From: an uncultured Bacteroidales bacterium
GTDB taxonomy: Bacteria > Bacteroidota > Bacteroidia > Bacteroidales > WCHB1-69
Direction: 5' to 3'
DNA: 6,277 nucleotides
Assembly (NCBI GenBank): GCA_900321845.1
Contig: ONXT01000275.1
Coordinates: 1-6,277 of the forward strand
Positions within the stretch are counted from its first letter, which is position 1; every line of letters begins with the position of its first letter. Positions 1 through 6,277 of the stretch are shown here, in pieces. The notes below the pieces were generated by a model, which was given only the letters and a program-made list of their open reading frames with translations, did not search any database and was not told where the DNA came from. The position numbers were made by a program, and so were the translations under genes.

Positions 1-1822
1 TATACGATGGATGGATAACCAACGTCAGATTCACGATGCTGTCGCAACCATGGGTGGTTTGACGGTTGAAAACGTAACGTCCGGAGACCGAATTCTCATC
101 GAAAGTGGTGTCACGCCAATCGTAAGGCAGTTCATTTTCACAAAGAGTCAAATACTCGTCGGATTCAATGCTTTGGTTTACAGTCAATTTCAGCGTAACC
201 AAGCTATCACAACCTGCTTGCGAAAGGCGGTTGAACAAGAACGTGCCGCCACGGGTACCAACTTCGAAAGTCGTGTCTCTCCAAGTATAGGGCAGCTCAT
301 TCTCGCAAATAGTGAGTTCTTCGGTTTGATTAAACTTCGGATTCACCGTCAAACGAAGAATGACGATACTGTCGCAACCGAATACCGTGGTTTCGGAGAA
401 GTTATAAGTACCCGTAACCGAACCACGCGGGATGATATTCCCCCGCCATACCACAGGCAGTTCATCTTCACAAACCGTCAAATACTCCGTTGAGCCGAAA
501 CTTTCGTGAACGAAAAGATTGAGTACCAGCACACTGTCGCAGCCGGCCTGTGTCGTGCGATGAAGAGTGTAAACGCCATCGCGGGTTCCGACCTGGAAAG
601 TGGTGTCACGCCAATCGTAAGGCAGTTCAGAACGGCAAATATGCGCCGTTTCTTCAATGCTATTCGGCTGGTTCACAGTCAAATTCAACACCGTAATACT
701 GTCACAGCCATAGATATTTTGATTTACGAAACGATAAACACCTGTAGTGGTTCCTTCTTCGAAAGTGGTATCCAAAAAAACAAGCGGCAAATCATTTGAA
801 CAAACAGATTGAGATAGTTCCTGATAATCAGCGGAATGAACGTTGAGATGCAATTGGGCGGTGCTTTCACAACCAGACGCATTCAATCTGACTAATTCAT
901 AATCGCCGCTTTGCGTACCGACTTGGAAGATGGTGTCACGCCAAGCGTAGGGGAATTCCGATTCACACAAATCCAGGGTTTCCTCACTGTCGGTGGCCTC
1001 ATTGATAACCAGATTCAAGGTTACGGTGCTGTCGCAACCTTTGGCAGTCTGTAACCGATATTGAAACACATTACTTTGAGCATCCTGACCAAAAGTGATG
1101 TTGCGCCAAGTATAGGGCAGGTCGGCGCGGCAAAGTTCAAGTGTAACTTCTTCATTATAAACGGGGTTGACAATCAACGCGAGTGTTACGATACTATCGC
1201 ATCCGAACTGGGTTTGACGATTGAAGGTGAAAACCTCACTGGCAGTTCCTTGACCGAAGGTCGTATCACGCCACGTATAGGGCAATTCATCGGCACAGAT
1301 TTTCAAAACCTCTGTTTCATATTTGCTTTCATTGACCGTGAGATTCAAAGTTACGATACTATCGCAACCGAACTGAGTTGTGCGATTAAAAACATAGACA
1401 CCCGTTTCCGTGCCTGGTCCAAAGGTGGTGTCGCGCCAAGCGTAATAAGGAGACAAATCCTGCTGGCAAATCGTCGCACTTTCAGTCAGATAGTAAGAGG
1501 GATGTACGATCAGGTGAAGATGTACCGTACTGTCGCAATTGTCAATGGACACCCTATTGAAGATGAAGTCAGAATCCACGCTGGCTACCTCGAAATCGAT
1601 ATCGCGCCAACGGTAAGGCAGTTCGTTTTCGCAAATCACCAATGTATCGAATTGATTATAAGAAGGATTGATTGACAAATCCAATGCCACGATACTATCG
1701 CACGAATAGGCAGCCGCTTGGGGCAGCGTGTCGATATACAAGCCCGATTCGGTAAATACTCTTCCGAGCCAGGAGAAGGAATCGCAGGATACAACGATGG
1801 CGGTGTCGCCATAAACGGAACA
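1..1822 (-). repeat. Tandem array of 11 in-frame units, 165-bp period
   Basis: The Asp codon of the GCDS motif falls at plus-strand positions 1697, 1532, 1361, 1196, 1031, 866, 701, 536, 371, 206 and 41. Every step is 165 bp except one of 171 bp (1532 to 1361), where the unit has two extra residues (SPYYAW in place of PYTW). The corresponding cysteines are residues 620, 675, 732, 787, 842, 897, 952, 1007, 1062, 1117 and 1172. A typical unit has a short beta-like start ending in IC or LC, then ENELPY-x-WRDTTF, a Gly-Thr turn, Y-x-FNR, GCDSIVTLNLTVN, and a variable linker of about 11 residues. Unit 1 is divergent (CDSFSWLGRVF) and resembles the shorter CDS-x-x-W-x-G repeats common in Bacteroidota secreted proteins. 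Unit 7 lacks the Trp-Arg pair (PLVFLDTTF) and unit 9 has VVWRGNII. The array continues past the left edge. Confidence 0.93.
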
Positions 1823-3559
1823 ATATGGGGTAAAGGTCACCACATCGCTATAGGGAGAAGGATTGGCTCTGTCGCACAATGCTTGGACATAAACATCGTA
1901 GGTTCTGCCTCCCACTAAGTCCGTGAGATCCAAGGTGGTATCCGAAGTAATGATGGTGGTATCGCCTGCGCCGTGGGCAAAACCGGTTTCGCCATATTCC
2001 ACCAACCACTCCTGCTCTAAATCCCCTCGGTTCCATGAGACAGTGGCTGTTGTCATCATCACATCCGACACGTTCACGTTCGTCACGGGCTGGCAGGGCA
2101 GGAACTCGATGGCGATGTCATCCACAGAGGCGCTAAAGCTACCCCATGCGAAGGAATTGTACCACTGGAAAGCGAGGCGCGCATTACGCGGGATGGAGCG
2201 GTTATAAAGCGAAGTGGAGAAATCGCGGAGGTTGGCATCCACCGTGGGAATCGTATCCAGCACGACAAACGAACTGGGGTCGGTCACATTCGTTAGATAG
2301 CCCAAGGTCAGCACCGCACTGGCGATATATTGAACTTTATAGGAAAAGGAGATTTCAGTGCCATTCAAATCAGAGTCGAACCAAGGCAGAATGGCGAAAT
2401 TCCGAGGATAAGAACTGCCAGAGGTCATCTGCAAGCTTTGTCCATGGCAAACATACTGTTCGTAACTCGCATTGGGGGCGTAGGTAACGTGCGGGGCATA
2501 TTGCGCAGAGGCATTGGATATGGCTGTCCAGCAAGGAGGAACAGTGCCTGCGACACCATAACTTGTGGCAGGATAGCTCTCAAAATCCTCATGGTATGGC
2601 AATTGTGCAGCCCCGCAAGGTGTTTGGATACGTGCAACAACAGAATCCGAAAGTTCATTTTCGCCACACATGGAATAGACGCGAAAATCGTATTGAGAAT
2701 TGGCCGTCAAGTCAGTGAGTACCAAGGAAGGCTGAGTCGCATACGCCACGCTTCCTGAACCATGCACGAAATCGGCGGGACCGTACTCTACCACCCAAGC
2801 ATGCTCGCCCCAACCGCGTTCCCAACTGAGGAAGGCAGAGGTGTCGGAAGTAAAGGCTGCCGTAAGGTTCTTAGGTGCGACACAAAGATCAAGGGAGTCG
2901 ATACGGACTCTATCCAAAATGCAATAGGCGGCCGAATCCGTGTTGTGCCAGCAAAAGGCAAGGCGTGCCGAATCGGGGAATACGACATCCTGCAAACTTT
3001 GAGTGTGTGCCGTCGCGAAACCTGACGAAAGAAGCGTATCCAGGGGAACGAACTGCAACGTATCCCCTACCGGATGGACATAGCCGTAACTGAAGACACC
3101 TACACCCGCGCGCTCAGTCTTATACATGAAATCCAACTCCAAGTCATTCAATGAGTTGGAAAGATACGGAAGGATCACGTAATGGTCGGTTCCGAACAAA
3201 GCGCTGTCGCCCGAAAGCATCAAAAGAGAAGCATTCTGGATGGCGAAGTCCACAGACACATGCGGCGCGTAGGCCGTATCGGTTCCGTTGCCAATCCATT
3301 GCCAGCAATCAGGAAGGACTCCGCGCTGATTCCACGCGGTCGCCGAATCAGCATCAAAATCACAGACGAAAGGCACTTCCACAGGATCGCACGTAACTGC
3401 CGGCATTTCCACCACAGAGGAGTCAACTCCCGGGGTTTCATCCACCAATTCCTGCGCAGAGAGGCCCACCGTCAACATCAGTACAGCCAAAAACAGAAAG
3501 GTTTGTTTCCATTTCTTACATCCTTTAGCAAATATGAAAAGTGAAATTTCTTTGCCCAT
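1..3559 (-). CDS. Large secreted repeat protein (jelly-roll + FnIII + 55-residue repeats), C-terminus outside window
   Basis: I read this frame by hand on the minus strand. It is open from an ATG at 3559 to the left edge, 1186 codons without a stop. Residues 1-35 form a signal peptide: a Lys-rich n-region (KKWK), a hydrophobic core FLFLAVLMLTVGL, and likely cleavage after LSA before QE. Residues ~57-226 and ~315-489 are two related MAM/'choice-of-anchor J'-like jelly rolls (FVCDFD...PDCW; YHEDFES...PPCW, the second ending VDDIAIEF). Each is followed by a fibronectin type III-like module (~227-315 with SWERG and VVEYG; ~490-579 with SWNRG and LVEYG). From ~580 to the edge come 11 tandem repeats with motifs such as ELPYTWRDTTF and GCDSIVTLNLTVN. 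This architecture is typical of surface or secreted Bacteroidota proteins, often exported by type IX secretion. The C-terminal sorting domain that would show this lies outside the window. A role in adhesion is inferred, with no ligand visible. The start is the only ATG ahead of the signal core. The call of a secreted repeat protein is firm; the function is unknown. Confidence 0.9.
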   Translation of the reverse strand, partial: MGKEISLFIFAKGCKKWKQTFLFLAVLMLTVGLSAQELVDETPGVDSSVVEMPAVTCDPVEVPFVCDFDADSATAWNQRGVLPDCWQWIGNGTDTAYAPHVSVDFAIQNASLLMLSGDSALFGTDHYVILPYLSNSLNDLELDFMYKTERAGVGVFSYGYVHPVGDTLQFVPLDTLLSSGFATAHTQSLQDVVFPDSARLAFCWHNTDSAAYCILDRVRIDSLDLCVAPKNLTAAFTSDTSAFLSWERGWGEHAWVVEYGPADFVHGSGSVAYATQPSLVLTDLTANSQYDFRVYSMCGENELSDSVVARIQTPCGAAQLPYHEDFESYPATSYGVAGTVPPCWTAISNASAQYAPHVTYAPNASYEQYVCHGQSLQMTSGSSYPRNFAILPWFDSDLNGTEISFSYKVQYIASAVLTLGYLTNVTDPSSFVVLDTIPTVDANLRDFSTSLYNRSIPRNARLAFQWYNSFAWGSFSASVDDIAIEFLPCQPVTNVNVSDVMMTTATVSWNRGDLEQEWLVEYGETGFAHGAGDTTIITSDTTLDLTDLVGGRTYDVYVQALCDRANPSPYSDVVTFTPYCSVYGDTAIVVSCDSFSWLGRVFTESGLYIDTLPQAAAYSCDSIVALDLSINPSYNQFDTLVICENELPYRWRDIDFEVASVDSDFIFNRVSIDNCDSTVHLHLIVHPSYYLTESATICQQDLSPYYAWRDTTFGPGTETGVYVFNRTTQFGCDSIVTLNLTVNESKYETEVLKICADELPYTWRDTTFGQGTASEVFTFNRQTQFGCDSIVTLALIVNPVYNEEVTLELCRADLPYTWRNITFGQDAQSNVFQYRLQTAKGCDSTVTLNLVINEATDSEETLDLCESEFPYAWRDTIFQVGTQSGDYELVRLNASGCESTAQLHLNVHSADYQELSQSVCSNDLPLVFLDTTFEEGTTTGVYRFVNQNIYGCDSITVLNLTVNQPNSIEETAHICRSELPYDWRDTTFQVGTRDGVYTLHRTTQAGCDSVLVLNLFVHESFGSTEYLTVCEDELPVVWRGNIIPRGSVTGTYNFSETTVFGCDSIVILRLTVNPKFNQTEELTICENELPYTWRDTTFEVGTRGGTFLFNRLSQAGCDSLVTLKLTVNQSIESDEYLTLCENELPYDWRDTTFDENSVSGRYVFNRQTTHGCDSIVNLTLVIHPSY

Positions 3560-3642
3560 AATATCTATCTTTTTAATTATCAATTCATTACAATTACACT
3601 ACAACTTAAAAACGACAAAAAGCCATTTTTCATTATTGCGTG

Positions 3643-3650
3643 CAAATTTA
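3643..3650 (-). promoter_or_regulatory. Candidate -7 element for the repeat-protein gene
   Basis: The minus strand reads TAAATTTG, a full match to the Bacteroidota -7 consensus TAnnTTTG, in the AT-rich gap between the two divergent genes. It would place the transcript start near 3636 and give a leader of roughly 75 nt before the ATG at 3559. No convincing TTTG-like -33 element is seen at the usual spacing, so the call rests on the -7 element and its position. Confidence 0.5.
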
Positions 3651-3718
3651 CAATAAATAATTTTTCTCTTTTGCTAATAATTCATAAAAACAACACCGCT
3701 GAAATCCAATTAAAATCG

Positions 3719-3726
3719 TAACTTTG
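3719..3726 (+). promoter_or_regulatory. Candidate -7 element for pgi
   Basis: TAACTTTG matches the Bacteroidota TAnnTTTG -7 consensus and ends 20 bp before the pgi ATG, predicting a very short leader of about 15 nt. The leader is A-rich (TCAAAAAAAACAAATT) with no Shine-Dalgarno sequence, as is usual for this phylum. The -33 position (about 3695-3700) has no clear TTTG. Confidence 0.55.
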
Positions 3727-3746
3727 CGGCTCAAAAAAAACAAATT

Positions 3747-5054
3747 ATGGTCACTACTCGCTTTATTACCGAAGGAGCCCATTCTTTCCTTCCACAAGAT
3801 TTATTCGTCGCCGAAAAAGAAAGCATCAACAATGCTTATAATCAATTAGTTACAAAGCAAGGCGCAGGCAATGATTTTTTAGGCTGGCTCTCCTTGCCCG
3901 AAGAGATCTCCACCGATGAGATTTCAAAAATCAACCGAGTGGCTTCCCGGTTGCAAGCGCAATCGGAGGTGGTCGTCGTCATTGGAATCGGAGGCTCCTA
4001 TTTGGGTGCCCGAGCCGTGATTGAAGCACTTCAATCCCATTTTAGAATGTTGGAAGCCAACGCGGACTGCCCTCTTGTACTTTTTGCAGGCAACAATATC
4101 AGCGAGGACTACCTTTTTGATTTACAGAAAGTTCTTGACAAAAAAGAGTACTCACTCATCGTCATTTCAAAGTCTGGCACCACCACCGAACCCGCCATCG
4201 CTTTCCGCATCCTCAAGGAGCATTGCGAAAAAAAATATGGCAAGGAGGAGGCGAAAAAACGCATTGTCGCCATTACCGACAAAGCACGCGGGGCATTGAA
4301 AAAATCTGCCGACAGCGAAGGATATGACACGTTCGTCATTCCCGACGACGTGGGCGGGCGCTACTCCGTTCTCACCCCCGTCGGACTGCTTCCCATCGCG
4401 ATAGCAGGGTACGACATCCAACTTTTGATAAAGGGCGCACGTGATATGAGAGAGGAGCTCCTGGCGCAAACCCTTATCGACAACAACCCCGCCATGCAGT
4501 ACGCACTGATTCGCAACTACTTGTACAACAATGGGAAACGAGTTGAAATGATGGTCACCTACGAGCCGCGTCTCTACTATTTCATCGAGTGGTACAAACA
4601 ACTTTTCGGCGAAAGCGAGGGCAAGGAGAACAAAGGGATCTTCCCCGCCGGAGCCACTTTTTCCACCGACCTGCACTCCTTAGGGCAATATATTCAGGAA
4701 GGTGAACGCCTTCTTTTTGAGACCGTGATTTCCGTTGAAAACGCCAACCACACTTTACCCATCCCCTTCGACGAACAGAACATCGACGGGCTCAACTACC
4801 TGCAACAGAAGAAGATACACGAAATCAACCTCACAGCGGAAATTGGCACACGCATTGCGCACATCGATGGCGGAGTGCCGAACCTTCGCATCGCCATCCC
4901 CAATATTTCCGAAGTCACCTTGGGTGAATTAATCTATTTCTTTGAATTTTCCTGCGCGCTCGGCGGCTACTTGTTGAATATCAATCCTTTCAACCAGCCC
5001 GGCGTGGAAGCCTACAAAAAGAACATGTTCAAATTGTTGGGCAAGCCGGAATAG
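3747..5054 (+). CDS. pgi: Glucose-6-phosphate isomerase
   Basis: This cytoplasmic enzyme interconverts glucose 6-phosphate and fructose 6-phosphate in glycolysis and gluconeogenesis. The protein is 435 residues, close to the short bacterial class (about 445-450, as in Bacillus). Residues 80-88 are GIGGSYLGA. Residues 141-146 are the SIS-domain phosphate loop SKSGTT. PGI signature 1 is at 200-213 (DDVGGRYSVLTPVG). Signature 2 is at 407-424 and contains NPFNQPGVEAYK. The catalytic residues are present as Glu289 (FGES), His310 (DLHSLGQ) and Lys424, one position off the Geobacillus numbering (E290, H311, K425). The ATG at 3747 follows an A-rich leader and a -7 element, and no earlier in-frame start is needed. 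The gene is transcribed alone: it diverges from the repeat-protein gene and converges on rlmB with a 22-bp gap. It appears intact and ordinary. Confidence 0.97.
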   Translation: MVTTRFITEGAHSFLPQDLFVAEKESINNAYNQLVTKQGAGNDFLGWLSLPEEISTDEISKINRVASRLQAQSEVVVVIGIGGSYLGARAVIEALQSHFRMLEANADCPLVLFAGNNISEDYLFDLQKVLDKKEYSLIVISKSGTTTEPAIAFRILKEHCEKKYGKEEAKKRIVAITDKARGALKKSADSEGYDTFVIPDDVGGRYSVLTPVGLLPIAIAGYDIQLLIKGARDMREELLAQTLIDNNPAMQYALIRNYLYNNGKRVEMMVTYEPRLYYFIEWYKQLFGESEGKENKGIFPAGATFSTDLHSLGQYIQEGERLLFETVISVENANHTLPIPFDEQNIDGLNYLQQKKIHEINLTAEIGTRIAHIDGGVPNLRIAIPNISEVTLGELIYFFEFSCALGGYLLNINPFNQPGVEAYKKNMFKLLGKPE

Positions 5055-5072
5055 TGCTGTCAACTGATAGCA
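5055..5072 (+). terminator. Hairpin between convergent pgi and rlmB, possible terminator
   Basis: TGCTGTC and GATAGCA can pair into a 7-bp stem (one G-U pair in the plus-strand RNA) around the loop AACT, starting directly after the pgi stop codon. There is no T-tract after it on the plus strand. In the minus-strand RNA the G-U becomes an A-C mismatch. If it acts as a terminator it would favour the pgi transcript, but it is weak. Confidence 0.35.
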
Positions 5073-5074
5073 AC

Positions 5075-5111
5075 GTTCAATCTCTGTTCAATCTCTCTCT
5101 GTTCAATCTCT
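5075..5111. repeat. Three short direct repeats at the 3' end of rlmB
   Basis: GTTCAATCTCT occurs at 5075-5085, 5086-5096 and 5101-5111; the middle copy carries four extra bases (CTCT) before the third. The repeats encode the last dozen or so codons of the methyltransferase (RLNRERLNRD) and supply its stop codon, because the copy lengths (11 and 15 nt) shift the motif between frames. Confidence 0.85.
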
Positions 5112-5835
5112 GCTTTTCAACTTCGAAGAGCAGGATGCCTGTTGCCACGGAAACATTCAGTGAACGGATGGTGCCTACCATCGGAATGCGCACGGAAGCA
5201 TTGCACTTGCGCAGGTAGTCCCATGCGATGCCCTCGTACTCGTTGCCCATAATCAGGCATAACGGCTGCGTGAAATCCTTTTCGTAGTAGGTGTTTTCTG
5301 CTTTTTCGGTTACGCCAACCACTTCTATTCCAGATGATTGCAGGTAGTCAATCACCTCCACCAGATTGGAATGGCGACAAACGGGCACTTTATGGAGTGC
5401 GCCGGCAGAACTCTTCACCGCATCCTCGTTCAGTTGCGCCGCGCCCTTTAAGGGTAGGATGATCGCATCCACGCCCGCACATTCGGCGGAACGGGCAATC
5501 GCTCCAATATTACGGACATCCGTAATCTTATCCAAAATCAGCAGAAACGGGACCTTCCCCTGCTCAAAAAGCCAAGGCACAATCTCATAGATGTCGTCAT
5601 ACTCAATCGCCGACATCATCGCCACCACACCCTGATGGTTGCCGCGGGTGTATTTATTCAACCTCTCGGCTGGAACATACTGGAACGGGATTTTGCGTTC
5701 CCGAACCTGAATGAAGAGATTTTTGAACAGAGGACCACCCAAGCCCTTCTGCAACAGTATCTTGTCAATGGTTTTACCGCTCTGCATCGCCTCCAGCACG
5801 GGGCGCATTCCATAAATAATTGATTCTTCCTGCAT
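5077..5835 (-). CDS. rlmB: TrmH/SpoU-family 23S rRNA 2'-O-methyltransferase, RlmB type
   Basis: This is a SPOUT-class enzyme that transfers a methyl group from S-adenosylmethionine to a ribose 2'-OH. RlmB acts on G2251 in the peptidyl-transferase region of 23S rRNA. The 252-residue protein has the N-terminal substrate-binding domain at ~5-77 (IYGMRPVLEAM, and RGNHQGVVA at its end). The knotted catalytic domain shows motif 1 at 102-117 (DKITDVRNIGAIARSA, with Asn109 and Arg115), motif 2 at 196-203 (MGNEYEGI) and motif 3 at 217-231 (IPMVGTIRSLNVSVA). The form of motif 3 and the NHQG segment favour RlmB over tRNA-specific TrmH, though target specificity cannot be proved from sequence. I chose the ATG at 5835 over an in-frame GTG at 5856: it lies 2 nt after the upstream stop codon and starts just before the conserved IYGMRPV segment. 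The GTG would add seven residues and overlap the upstream gene. The C-terminus (RLNRERLNRD) comes from a short DNA repeat. Confidence 0.92.
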   Translation of the reverse strand: MQEESIIYGMRPVLEAMQSGKTIDKILLQKGLGGPLFKNLFIQVRERKIPFQYVPAERLNKYTRGNHQGVVAMMSAIEYDDIYEIVPWLFEQGKVPFLLILDKITDVRNIGAIARSAECAGVDAIILPLKGAAQLNEDAVKSSAGALHKVPVCRHSNLVEVIDYLQSSGIEVVGVTEKAENTYYEKDFTQPLCLIMGNEYEGIAWDYLRKCNASVRIPMVGTIRSLNVSVATGILLFEVEKQRLNRERLNRD

Positions 5836-5837
5836 TG

Positions 5838-6277
5838 CTATTCTTTCAAAATCCACGCCTTAAGTTGATGACGGTCAATGAACTCCTGCGCCTCCGCTTC
5901 CGTTGAAAATACTCCGAGGCAAACGCGCAGATGCGAATTGCCGCTTTGCTTTACAATCATCGGATTGTACTTGTCGAAACCAGCGATGCGAATGTGCTTC
6001 TCGCAGTCCGTTTCGCTGGCGAAACTGCCATGGACGACATAGAATTTGCCCATTTGGAAACCGACAATGCGGTACTTGTTATCAGCCGTAGTGGCAATCT
6101 GTTCAGGTTCTGGTTCGGCTTCCGGCGCAAGCTCATGAATTTCAACAACATCCATTGCCAGCGTATCCGACAACGTATCTTGCATGGCAACATCGTTGGG
6201 TTCCTCCGCGGGAAGCGTCTCCTCGACCGCGCTGGTGTCGGCATCGACCTTCGTTCCGTCCAATTTCTCCGAGATAA
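5838..6277 (-). CDS. SPOR-domain envelope protein, N-terminus outside window
   Basis: The frame is open from the right edge to a TAG at 5838-5840, giving 145 visible residues. An in-frame TTG at 6263 and an ATG at 6185 exist, but the codons before the TTG (Ile-Ser-Glu-Lys) are open to the edge, so the true start is probably upstream of the window. Residues ~11-62 of the visible part are an acidic, low-complexity linker rich in Asp, Glu, Pro and Ala (PEAEPEPEQ). Residues ~77-143 look like a C-terminal SPOR domain: KFYVVHGSF, a helix (SETDCEKHIRIAGF), a central strand (MIVKQSGNSHLRVCLGVFS) and a second helix (EAEAQEFIDRH). SPOR domains bind denuded peptidoglycan strands, so the protein probably sits in the periplasm, held by a lipoprotein or membrane anchor not visible here. 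The stop lies 2 nt from the rlmB ATG, indicating one transcript. Confidence 0.82.
   Translation of the reverse strand, partial: ISEKLDGTKVDADTSAVEETLPAEEPNDVAMQDTLSDTLAMDVVEIHELAPEAEPEPEQIATTADNKYRIVGFQMGKFYVVHGSFASETDCEKHIRIAGFDKYNPMIVKQSGNSHLRVCLGVFSTEAEAQEFIDRHQLKAWILKE

Noticed and set aside
11..1675. Plus-strand open frames of 160, 97 and 204 codons
   Set aside because: They are antisense to the repeat array. Because the period is a multiple of three, a stop-free antisense frame in one unit recurs in the next; the products lack any recognisable domain, while the minus-strand frame has a signal peptide and known modules.
1..1822. CRISPR array or non-coding satellite as the explanation of the 165-bp periodicity
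   Set aside because: The units are too long and too divergent in DNA for CRISPR repeats, and the period holds a single open frame with conserved protein motifs.
1718..3544. Several plus- and minus-strand open frames of 60-142 codons
   Set aside because: All overlap the minus-strand secreted-protein frame, which is continuous here and encodes jelly-roll and FnIII modules; the others show no domain or start context.
4167..4676. 169-codon minus-strand frame inside pgi
   Set aside because: It is antisense to the catalytic core of a complete, highly conserved pgi and has no recognisable motif.
5836..5856. GTG start for rlmB at 5856
   Set aside because: It would overlap the SPOR gene by 19 bp and add seven residues ahead of the conserved N-terminus; the ATG at 5835 sits 2 nt after the upstream stop.
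6183..6263. Complete SPOR gene starting at the TTG (6263) or ATG (6185)
   Set aside because: The frame stays open to the window edge and the acidic linker extends up to it, with no signal peptide or anchor; a start beyond the window is more likely.

Overview
The window looks like chromosomal DNA from a member of the Bacteroidota, probably an uncultured or gut/oral-type Bacteroidales. Three things point there. The first is a very large secreted protein built from jelly-roll ('choice-of-anchor J'/MAM-like) and fibronectin type III modules followed by CDS-motif repeats. The second is that both intergenic promoters fit the TAnnTTTG -7 element typical of the phylum, with A-rich leaders and no Shine-Dalgarno sequence. 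The third is the pairing of a SPOR-domain protein with a TrmH-family methyltransferase. No tRNA, rRNA, CRISPR array, insertion sequence or phage gene is visible.

Layout: bases 1-3559 are one uninterrupted minus-strand reading frame (1186 codons, C-terminus beyond the left edge). It encodes an exported, repeat-rich surface protein. All plus-strand open frames in this stretch are shadows of it. Its last visible 1.8 kb is an array of 11 repeats that keeps an almost perfect 165-bp (55-residue) period. Bases 3560-3746 are an AT-rich divergent promoter region. Bases 3747-5054 (+) encode a complete glucose-6-phosphate isomerase (pgi) with all catalytic residues. A small hairpin lies in the 22-bp gap before the convergent gene. 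Bases 5077-5835 (-) encode an RlmB-type 23S rRNA 2'-O-methyltransferase. Bases 5838-6277 (-) are the 3' part of a SPOR-domain cell-envelope gene, which runs off the right edge and is only 2 nt upstream of rlmB, so the two are probably cotranscribed.

The genes do not form one pathway: pgi and rlmB are housekeeping genes, the SPOR protein belongs to the envelope, and the large repeat protein is the accessory element. I see no clear sign of a new multi-gene system. The part most worth study is the repeat protein: the rigid 55-residue period, two cysteines per unit, one or two Asp-Ser/Thr-X sequons per unit that match the Bacteroidota O-glycosylation motif, and patchy near-identity between non-adjacent units.
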